From: Spirochaetaceae bacterium
GTDB lineage: Bacteria; Spirochaetota; Spirochaetia; Treponematales; Breznakiellaceae
Reading direction: 5' to 3'
DNA length: 14,872 nucleotides
NCBI GenBank assembly: GCA_031284295.1
Contig: JAITAE010000036.1
Coordinates: 1-14,872 of the forward strand
This document shows positions 7,839-12,847 of this stretch, piece after piece; the stretch's first letter is position 1; every line of letters starts with the position of its first letter. Made by a program: the position numbers and the translations under genes. The notes under the pieces are model-generated. The model had not been told where the DNA came from. It was given only the letters and a program-made list of their open reading frames with translations, and made no database searches.

Positions 7839-8273
7839 ATGGAAGCTGGATTATTGGGTCAAATCGGCCTTGGGGCGTGTTTGGGAATTGCCGCAATCGG
7901 TTCCGCTACCGGCGCCGGTATAGCCGGGATGGCGGCTATAGGCGCTTGGAAGAAGTGCCTTATGCAGAACAAACCCCTTCCGTTTGTCTTGGTTGCTTTT
8001 GCGGGTGCGCCGCTTACTCAGACCATTTATGGTTTCATTCTGATGCAGACTTTGTTTAATACGCAAAATTTGAATGTAGCCCAGGTTTTGGGTATCGGCA
8101 TATTTGCCGGTCTGGGCATGGGTGTTTCCGCTATTGCGCAGGGTTCCGCCGGAGCCGCGGCCTGCGATGCTTACGCGGAAACGGGTCAGGGCTTTGGTAA
8201 CTATATGCTTATTTTGGGCCTCTGCGAAACCGTTGCGCTGTTTGTGATGGTTTTCTCGATGCTGATGGCATAG
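7839..8273 (+). CDS. atpK: V-type ATP synthase subunit K (proteolipid rotor ring)
   Basis: This 144-residue protein has four membrane helices built as two tandem glycine/alanine-rich hairpins (about residues 4-70 and 78-142), the double-hairpin proteolipid form. It forms the rotor ring that carries the coupling ion. Only the second hairpin has the carboxylate (Glu130 in LCETVALF); the first has Gln61 in LTQTIYGF. Thr60, Gln61, Gln101 (SAIAQGSA) and Glu130 align with Thr64, Gln65, Gln110 and Glu139, the side-chain Na+ ligands of Enterococcus hirae NtpK. Sodium coupling is therefore likely. The start at 7839 has a near-perfect AAGGAGA at 7827-7833, which suits a subunit needed in about ten copies. 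An in-frame ATG at 7800 is rejected because it lies within atpI. Confidence 0.95.
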   Translation: MEAGLLGQIGLGACLGIAAIGSATGAGIAGMAAIGAWKKCLMQNKPLPFVLVAFAGAPLTQTIYGFILMQTLFNTQNLNVAQVLGIGIFAGLGMGVSAIAQGSAGAAACDAYAETGQGFGNYMLILGLCETVALFVMVFSMLMA

Positions 8274-8397
8274 ACAAAAAAGGAGGGCGGGAAAAGTAAC
8301 GCCCGGCTGTTTGCTATGTTTGGCGGTACTATTAAACGTGATTTCGACGGAATACCATCTGCGGATTAACGCTGATTTTCACTAAAGAAGTGTACAG
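8274..8397 (+). other. 3' untranslated stretch of the V-ATPase operon
   Basis: Between the atpK stop and the terminator there is a small possible hairpin (GGGCG...CGCCC, about 8285-8303). There is also a phrase, GCGGATTAACGCTGATT (8361-8377), whose second half recurs as AACGCTGATTAA near 11848. No gene is supported. Confidence 0.35.
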
Positions 8398-8430
8398 AAA
8401 TAACATGACTGTTTGGTCATGTTATTTTCT
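8398..8430 (+). terminator. Rho-independent terminator of the V-ATPase operon
   Basis: A perfect 12-bp inverted repeat, AAATAACATGAC (8398-8409) and its complement (8416-8427), is separated by a 6-base loop. TTTTCTTATT follows from about 8425. It lies 125 bases after the atpK stop and is the first strong termination signal after seven co-directional genes. The A-rich left side (AGAAATAA) means it could partly act on minus-strand transcripts from the TPR gene too. Confidence 0.8.
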
Positions 8431-8446
8431 TATTGCGCAAGCAATT

Positions 8447-8471
8447 AAAATAAATGCATGGCATTTTATTT
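8447..8471. other. AT-rich imperfect hairpin
   Basis: AAAATAAATGC and GCATTTTATTT flank the three bases ATG. They can pair with a single bulged base. It sits just after the main terminator and could be a backup hairpin. No protein-coding role is seen. Confidence 0.3.
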
Positions 8472-8551
8472 ATGTGCGGTTCCTAATTATCCGGATAAAG
8501 GGGTATTAATTTGCGGACTTTTTCTCTTTGCCTCGCCTCACGTTTTTTACT

Positions 8552-8576
8552 GTGGGGTCTGCCAAGCAGACCCCAC
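8552..8576. other. Perfect 11-bp GC-rich hairpin
   Basis: GTGGGGTCTGC (8552-8562) and GCAGACCCCAC (8566-8576) form a perfect stem with a 3-base loop, CAA. On the plus strand only TTTGAT follows, and on the minus strand the following bases are A-rich, so it is not a standard intrinsic terminator. It lies between two convergent transcription units and may be a transcript-end structure or a repeat remnant. Confidence 0.5.
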
Positions 8577-8729
8577 TTTGATAAATCTCCTTACCCGATA
8601 GAGCCTCCGGTCAAACCAATGCAACGCTTAAGATGCCGCACGATGGAAAGATAAAGCGACACCCTTGCGGAAGGCTCGTCATATAGTGCTTCCACTTGTA
8701 AAACACCAATATGCGGGGGGAGGGGGGCA

Positions 8730-8839
8730 TCCCCGCAGAGAAGGTAGCGGAAAAGCCGTGGGCTTTGGAACGAATTGGCCGGCAACTTACGTTGCCGCTA
8801 CTTCCCCCTCCTTATACTTTTCTAAATAGAAACACTATA
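8730..8839 (-). repeat. Dispersed ~110-bp repeat, copy 2
   Basis: This is the second copy of the repeat at 200-310. It lies 10 bases beyond the stop codon of the TPR gene, in the same orientation relative to the preceding minus-strand frame as copy 1. The AAAAGCCG-tg-GGCTTT and CGGCAAC-ttac-GTTGCCG modules and the exactly shared run near 8800-8823 are present. On its other side (8591-8729) lies a minus-strand stretch with protein-like composition (LYDEPSARVSLYLSIVRHL) that I cannot assign. It may be the end of a gene whose front part was removed when the repeat arrived. Confidence 0.7.
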
Positions 8840-8849
8840 GCCAAACCGC

Positions 8850-9797
8850 CTACCGCACGCTGAAAAATCTGTTTGCTATTGGGTCGTTTGGGTCTATGTC
8901 CAAAACCTTGCGGAACAGGGTTTCGGCTTCCGCGTCACGGCTTGTCTTTAGTTCCAGTATTGCCAGGTTTGAAATAAGCTTTGTGTTTTCGCTGTCCACC
9001 GACAGTGCGCTTTCCAGCAGGCGTCGGGCGCCGGTATAGTCGCCGCTTTCCATCAGGCATATCGCAAGTTCATTGCTCGTGTCCGGGCCATCGCCGCCTG
9101 CTTCCATAGACTTATGGAAGCAGGCGGCGGCGTCTTTCCAGCGTTTAAGCCTGCGGAGCGCCCAGCCCAGCATAAACCACCCGTTCCATGAATCCGGGTT
9201 ATGTTCCAGGAATTTACGCAGCTTTTCCATGCCGGCTTCCTCGCTGCCCCCGCTTATGAGCCGGTACGCTTCTATGTAGTCCGGCTCGCTACAAGCGTCA
9301 GCCTCCCCTGCAAGCATGGATTTTAGCGCCGTCACTTCTGGAGAGCCGGGAAACAGGCCGTCAAGCGCCGCAATAGCCTCGCGCGCCCTGTTGTAAGCGC
9401 CGTTTTGAATATGCGTCACGGTCGCGGTAGTGAATTCGGCCAGTATGTCCGGCTTAAACGCAAGCACAAAGTCCCGGTAATACCTAGAAACTCTATCGCC
9501 AGCCCTATCCGCCGCCGCATAACGGCAAACAACGCGAATCATGCCGGCCACTATCATTTCTATCGTAAGATTCCCCAATGCGGCCGCTAGATTGGTTTCG
9601 GTTTCGGAATTTGAGGGCAACTCGACAGGTATAGGTATGGCGCTGTTAAGTGAAAACCCGTTCGCCGCGCATTTTAATGCCAGTCTCTCCGGTACGGGCA
9701 GAAAAACCACCCGAACTTCCGGCCCGCCATCGTTCCGCCTGACGGTAAAGTCATGTTGATCATCCTTGCCGCCGCCCCGGCTTCCGGCGCCATACAT
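8850..9797 (-). CDS. Tetratricopeptide-repeat protein
   Basis: A 315-residue soluble protein with no signal peptide. Residues ~27-120 form an N-terminal domain (VRVVFLPVPERLALKCAANGF) that I recognise only as a treponemal conserved region. From ~120 on there are degenerate, then clear, TPR units at about 201-236 (WFMLGWALRRLKRWKDAAAC), 238-270 (ELAICLMESGDYTGARRLLE) and 271-304 (NLAILELKTSRDAEAETLFR). TPRs are protein-binding scaffolds. The ATG at 9797 has no clear ribosome-binding site, but it lies only 3 bases after the stop of the PilZ gene, so it is probably translated by coupling. That pairing suggests a shared complex or pathway. The partner is unknown. Confidence 0.82.
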   Translation of the reverse strand: MYGAGSRGGGKDDQHDFTVRRNDGGPEVRVVFLPVPERLALKCAANGFSLNSAIPIPVELPSNSETETNLAAALGNLTIEMIVAGMIRVVCRYAAADRAGDRVSRYYRDFVLAFKPDILAEFTTATVTHIQNGAYNRAREAIAALDGLFPGSPEVTALKSMLAGEADACSEPDYIEAYRLISGGSEEAGMEKLRKFLEHNPDSWNGWFMLGWALRRLKRWKDAAACFHKSMEAGGDGPDTSNELAICLMESGDYTGARRLLESALSVDSENTKLISNLAILELKTSRDAEAETLFRKVLDIDPNDPIANRFFSVR

Positions 9798-9800
9798 CCA

Positions 9801-10673
9801 TCAACCGGCGGGTACGGAGGGATCGGCGGGCGGGGATGCCGACTCCCCGGCAGACGCGGGGCGGTTTGTCCGGAGATCCGTTCTTACACTGTTAAGGTAG
9901 TCGCTCAGACGTATCTTGTACGACATGGGCACGGGATCGTTGTAAACCATGTTTAACACAACCATGTCGTTACGATCCACTACTTTTTCAGCACCTATTA
10001 CTTTTCCTTCAATGCTGTAGTTTTCGTCAGGTTCATCAAAATCAAACTTTATCGTGATCGGCTTGTTTATCAGAAATTTCGATATACCGAGCATGATAAG
10101 ACGCGCTCCTGTAAAAGAAATGTCCCGCAGTATGCATCGCCGTGGTACGCCCTCTATCGTAACGCCGGGTTCTTTTGTTGTAAAATGCAATTTGCGTAAG
10201 GTCTCAGGCGTTATTGTTATCCGCTCATCCTTCCGCTTGGTAAAACTTTTGTTTGCTTCAATAACCCGGCCCACAATCTCGATCAGGTCATCCGGCGGAC
10301 GTTGCGAAAATTGCAATGTAAACATTGACATATCTGCGCCCGTATCGTATGGCGCGAAGCCCGCCACACGGGCGGCCACCAAAAAAGCCACCTCTTCACC
10401 GCTGCCGGCCGTCCTGAAGCAGAATTTTATGCTTACCGAGTTACTCGTATCTCTCAGCTTTTCTATCAGGCCGGATTTATTGCTCGCAACGATCTTTGCC
10501 TCTTCAAAACTTGTTGAATATATAACGCATGGGAAAAAATCCGAAGCGCATTTTAGAATAACCCGTTTCGCCTGTAATCCTGTTACCTGTATAATCTCTT
10601 TATGGAAAGTTATAGGAATGCTCTTGTATTGTGTGTAATAATCCTGTATTTTTTGCCGCGGTAATATTGCCAT
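9801..10673 (-). CDS. PilZ-domain c-di-GMP-binding protein
   Basis: This 290-residue cytoplasmic protein carries both PilZ signatures: RKDER at 147-151 (the RxxxR loop) and DISFTG at 184-189 (the D/NxSxxG motif), 33 residues apart. It should bind cyclic di-GMP. Residues 1-140 form an N-terminal domain (MAILPRQKIQDYYTQYKS...TGLQAKRVILKC) that resembles the YcgR-like two-domain layout. The overall form recalls treponemal PilZ proteins, in which this family affects motility and biofilm behaviour. The C-terminal ~25 residues are Pro/Ser/Ala-rich and probably disordered. ATG 10673 follows AAGAAG directly. The TPR gene follows 3 bases after its stop. Confidence 0.9.
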   Translation of the reverse strand: MAILPRQKIQDYYTQYKSIPITFHKEIIQVTGLQAKRVILKCASDFFPCVIYSTSFEEAKIVASNKSGLIEKLRDTSNSVSIKFCFRTAGSGEEVAFLVAARVAGFAPYDTGADMSMFTLQFSQRPPDDLIEIVGRVIEANKSFTKRKDERITITPETLRKLHFTTKEPGVTIEGVPRRCILRDISFTGARLIMLGISKFLINKPITIKFDFDEPDENYSIEGKVIGAEKVVDRNDMVVLNMVYNDPVPMSYKIRLSDYLNSVRTDLRTNRPASAGESASPPADPSVPAG

Positions 10674-10681
10674 CTTCTTTT

Positions 10682-10710
10682 ATTCTACAATATTTTTTTG
10701 TTTATGTAAA
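10682..10710 (-). promoter_or_regulatory. Promoter immediately upstream of the PilZ gene
   Basis: On the minus strand TTTACA (10710-10705) is followed by TAGAAT (10687-10682) at exactly 17 bases. The -10 box ends only eight bases before the ATG at 10673, so transcription would begin at or within a base or two of the start codon. If used, this gives a leaderless or near-leaderless PilZ-TPR transcript. Upstream readthrough from the rhomboid side is also possible. Confidence 0.5.
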
Positions 10711-10714
10711 GTGA

Positions 10715-10736
10715 GCGGCCCAGGCGGCCCAGGCGG
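10715..10736. repeat. Short 9-bp direct repeat
   Basis: GCGGCCCAG occurs twice in tandem (10715-10732) and then starts a third time (GCGG). It sits between the small membrane-protein stop and the PilZ promoter. It is probably a slippage repeat. Confidence 0.5.
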
Positions 10737-10750
10737 ATGGCCGCCCCGCG

Positions 10751-11026
10751 TCAGCCTCCTCCGCGAAGGAAGGGCAGGAACAGAGACAGAAGACATATCA
10801 CGACAATTACGATTAAAAGCATAGCTTTTGGCTTTGTATCAAACAGCGAAGAGAAGATGCCGAACCGCGGTTTGGGAACATTTTCGTACAGGGAGCGTAC
10901 TCGCGGGCTCGCTTTTTTAAGGCGATGTTCACGGGAATAGTAAAATACCAAATCGTGTTCACCTATTTTAGTTTCGTCTACAGGCCGTACATCCGGCCCC
11001 ATACTTTCTTTCATGCGAATCACCAT
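10751..11026 (-). CDS. Small single-pass membrane protein, unknown function
   Basis: A protein of up to 91 residues with a charged cytoplasmic-looking part (residues 1-66, rich in Arg/Lys/Glu) and one C-terminal hydrophobic helix (68-87, AMLLIVIVVICLLSLFLPFL) ending in LRGGG. That is a tail-anchored layout. I do not recognise the family. The start is uncertain. ATG 11026 has GGGGAG directly touching it, which is too close. GTG 11023 would have a workable 3-base gap, and ATG 11014 a 12-base gap. It lies 53 bases downstream of the rhomboid gene on the same strand, probably in one transcript. Its C-terminal helix next to a rhomboid protease gene makes it a conceivable substrate, which is speculation. 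Confidence 0.65.
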   Translation of the reverse strand: MVIRMKESMGPDVRPVDETKIGEHDLVFYYSREHRLKKASPRVRSLYENVPKPRFGIFSSLFDTKPKAMLLIVIVVICLLSLFLPFLRGGG

Positions 11027-11079
11027 CTCCCCATTGTCAAAAGCCCCGCGTCAAAACCGCCGGCATACTTCCGTGCGGG

Positions 11080-11706
11080 TTACCGTCTTCCCGTCATCAT
11101 GCGCAGCGGGTTTGCCCGAAATCGTACCAGAAAGTAAATCCAGCCGAAACCGAAACCGGCAAGATGCGTCAGATGCGCCACCCCGTTTGCAACGCCAAAA
11201 ATCGTTGAAAACAACTCTATCGCGGTAAAAACAAGCACCATAACCGGCGCGCGTAACGGCAGGATGCACCAGATACGCAGTATGGTATCCGGGAAAAATG
11301 CCGCGAAGGCAAGCTGGACAGCAAATATGGCCCCGGAAGCGCCCAACAGCGGTACGAGAGCCGCGCCGGTGAATAAAAAAACTATAAACGAAAAAAACCC
11401 GGCCAGTACGCCCGTTACAAGGTAGTAAACAAGGAATTCCCTGCTGCCCATGTAACGTTCAGTCTGAACGCCGAACACGAACAGCGCAAGCATATTGAAA
11501 AATATATGACTAAAACTCGCGTGCGCAAACATGTATGTAAAAAGCTGCCAAACACAGCCACGCAGCACCAAAATAGGCGTCATCGCAAGCAGCCCCCCAA
11601 TCCACGGCGCAAGGCGTTCCAGCATAAAAATTACGGCATTCACGCATATCAGGACAAGGGTTACATTGTAATAGCTGTATGCAAATGGTTTGCGTATCAG
11701 ATTCAT
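11080..11706 (-). CDS. Rhomboid-family intramembrane serine protease
   Basis: A 208-residue polytopic membrane protein with the complete rhomboid active site. HASFSHIFFNM supplies His62, His67 and the oxyanion Asn71. GASG places the nucleophile at Ser124. HLTHLAGFGFG supplies the catalytic His181. WQLFTYMFAH (53-62) is the typical lead-in to the HxxxxHxxxN motif. Six hydrophobic segments are visible, with no extra domain, so this is a minimal bacterial rhomboid that cuts helices in the membrane. The ATG at 11706 is directly abutted by AAAGGA, an unusually short spacing. No other start fits better, because the first residues (MNLIRKPF) are usual for this group. Confidence 0.93.
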   Translation of the reverse strand: MNLIRKPFAYSYYNVTLVLICVNAVIFMLERLAPWIGGLLAMTPILVLRGCVWQLFTYMFAHASFSHIFFNMLALFVFGVQTERYMGSREFLVYYLVTGVLAGFFSFIVFLFTGAALVPLLGASGAIFAVQLAFAAFFPDTILRIWCILPLRAPVMVLVFTAIELFSTIFGVANGVAHLTHLAGFGFGWIYFLVRFRANPLRMMTGRR

Positions 11707-11760
11707 TCCTTTAGTGTACAGTCCAATACTTACATATTCTAGCAGTCTGCTGCGCTTGTA

Positions 11761-11799
11761 GGTTTATATAACCCCTTTCAACAAAAAGTTATATAAACC
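11761..11799. promoter_or_regulatory. 12-bp perfect inverted repeat upstream of the rhomboid gene
   Basis: GGTTTATATAAC (11761-11772) and its exact complement (11788-11799) are separated by 15 bases. It lies 55 bases upstream of the rhomboid start. No T-run follows on either strand, so a terminator is unlikely. The long AT-rich half-sites would suit a dimeric repressor or could be the inverted ends of a tiny element. I see no convincing -35/-10 pair tied to it. Confidence 0.5.
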
Positions 11800-11861
11800 G
11801 GTGATTATCCGGCGTGTTGTCGTAGCACCCTGCGATGCTCTAGGGCAACGCTGATTAATAA

Positions 11862-12070
11862 AAAGGGGGGCGCTGTTTTCCATGCCGTCACCGGCACATA
11901 GGGGCCTTCCCGTCGCGCCCCCCACGCTCCATCCCGCGCAAGCGCGGTATTCCGCTACCCCCCAATCCGCCGCCCAATCAACACCGGCTGGAGTTTGCGG
12001 TAAGCAAGCCGCAGGCTTGCGAAGCAAACACCGGAAATAACCGCGTAGCGGTTATTCACCCCCCAATCCG
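11862..12070 (+). repeat. Left arm of the composite inverted-repeat element
   Basis: This arm is the diverged reverse complement of 12625-12831. The outer 13 bases (AAAGGGGGGCGCT, 11862-11874) match 12819-12831 perfectly, and the inner 22 bases (12049-12070) match 12625-12646 perfectly. Between these, blocks of identity alternate with hairpin modules whose stems differ from those in the other arm. Hairpins visible here include CCGCGC-aa-GCGCGG near 11934-11947, GCAAGCC-gca-GGCTTGC near 12004-12020, and ATAACCGC-gta-GCGGTTAT near 12037-12055. No gene is supported inside it. Confidence 0.8.
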
Positions 12071-12105
12071 CGGCGCTAATCCGGCAGGAGCCGGTTTGCA
12101 GCGAC

Positions 12106-12571
12106 TCGGCGGCCAGCCTTGTTGTCGATCACACAACAGCATTGTTGTCGATCACACAACAGCCTTGTTGTCGATCACACAACAGCCTTGTTGTCGATCA
12201 CACAACAGCCTTGTTGTCGATCACACAACAGCCTTGTTGTCGACCACACAACAGCATTGTTGTCGATCACACATCCGCCTTGATGTCGATCACACATCAA
12301 CGTTGATGTCGGTCACACATCCGCCTTGATGTCGATCACACATCAACGTTGATGTCGGTCACACATCCGCCTTGATGTCGATCACACATCCGCCTTGATG
12401 TCGATCACACATCCGCCTTGATGTCGATCACACATCCGCCTTGATGTCGATCACACATCCGCCTTGATGTCGATCACACATCACCTTGATGTCGGTCACA
12501 CATCAAGCTTGATGTCGATCACACATCACCTTGATGTCGATCACACATCAAACTTGACGACAATCATCAGC
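12106..12571. repeat. Tandem array of 19 palindromic 23-bp units
   Basis: Nineteen units begin at 12121 and recur every 23 bases, with two 22-base units, to 12555. Half-units flank the array. Each has a constant spacer CGATCAC, with variants CGGTCAC and CGACCAC, and junctions between units are palindromes. The first six junctions have the form ACAAC...GTTGT and the next twelve ACATC...GATGT. Three are perfect 16-bp palindromes: ACATCAACGTTGATGT twice and ACATCAAGCTTGATGT once. Fifteen of nineteen units contain GATC. There are no unique spacers, so it is not a CRISPR. The unit is not a multiple of three and gives no sensible protein. It resembles an iteron-like protein-binding array or a string of RNA hairpins. 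Confidence 0.92.
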
Positions 12572-12624
12572 CTTATGGCCTAGGTTTTACCGCTTGGCGG
12601 GGGTGTTGGGTGTTGATTGGGCCC

Positions 12625-12831
12625 CGGATTGGGGGGTGAATAACCGGCTGCGCCGGTTATTTCCGGAGTTTGCGCCGCGGCGCTACGCGCCGCTTGCCGC
12701 AAACTCCTGGCATTATCTGGTCTGCCGGATTGGGGGGTACTGGAAGACCCGCGCAGCGGGGCTGGAAGTAGGGGGGCGCGGCGAGGATGCGGCTGTATGC
12801 CGGTAGCGGCATGGAAATAGCGCCCCCCTTT
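12625..12831 (-). repeat. Right arm of the composite inverted-repeat element
   Basis: This is the partner of the arm at 11862-12070, in opposite orientation. Hairpins here include ATAACCGGC-tgc-GCCGGTTAT (about 12639-12661), GCGGCGC-tac-GCGCCGC (about 12677-12693) and CCCGC-gca-GCGGG (about 12748-12760). These lie in places where the left arm carries hairpins of different sequence. The arm ends 17 bases short of the helicase stop codon, so a helicase transcript would run into the element. Confidence 0.8.
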
Positions 12832-12847
12832 GGCCCTGGCTGTTGCT

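Noticed and set aside
8511..8649. TTG-initiated plus-strand frame after AAGGGG
   Set aside because: It runs through the perfect hairpin at 8552-8576, its composition is unconvincing and no family is recognised.
11764..12027. Minus-strand frame in the left arm, and a matching plus-strand frame 12594-12806 in the right arm, sharing GVDWA-DWGV
   Set aside because: The similarity follows from the arms being inverted copies. Both frames cross hairpin modules, lack ribosome-binding sites and do not stay alignable.
12096..12329. Plus-strand gene reading through the tandem array
   Set aside because: A 23-base period shifts frame each unit. The product is low-complexity repetition, starts in the left flank without a ribosome-binding site, and ends mid-array.
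12106..12571. CRISPR array
   Set aside because: The whole 23-bp unit is repeated with only a few base changes. There are no unique spacers, and no cas genes are nearby.
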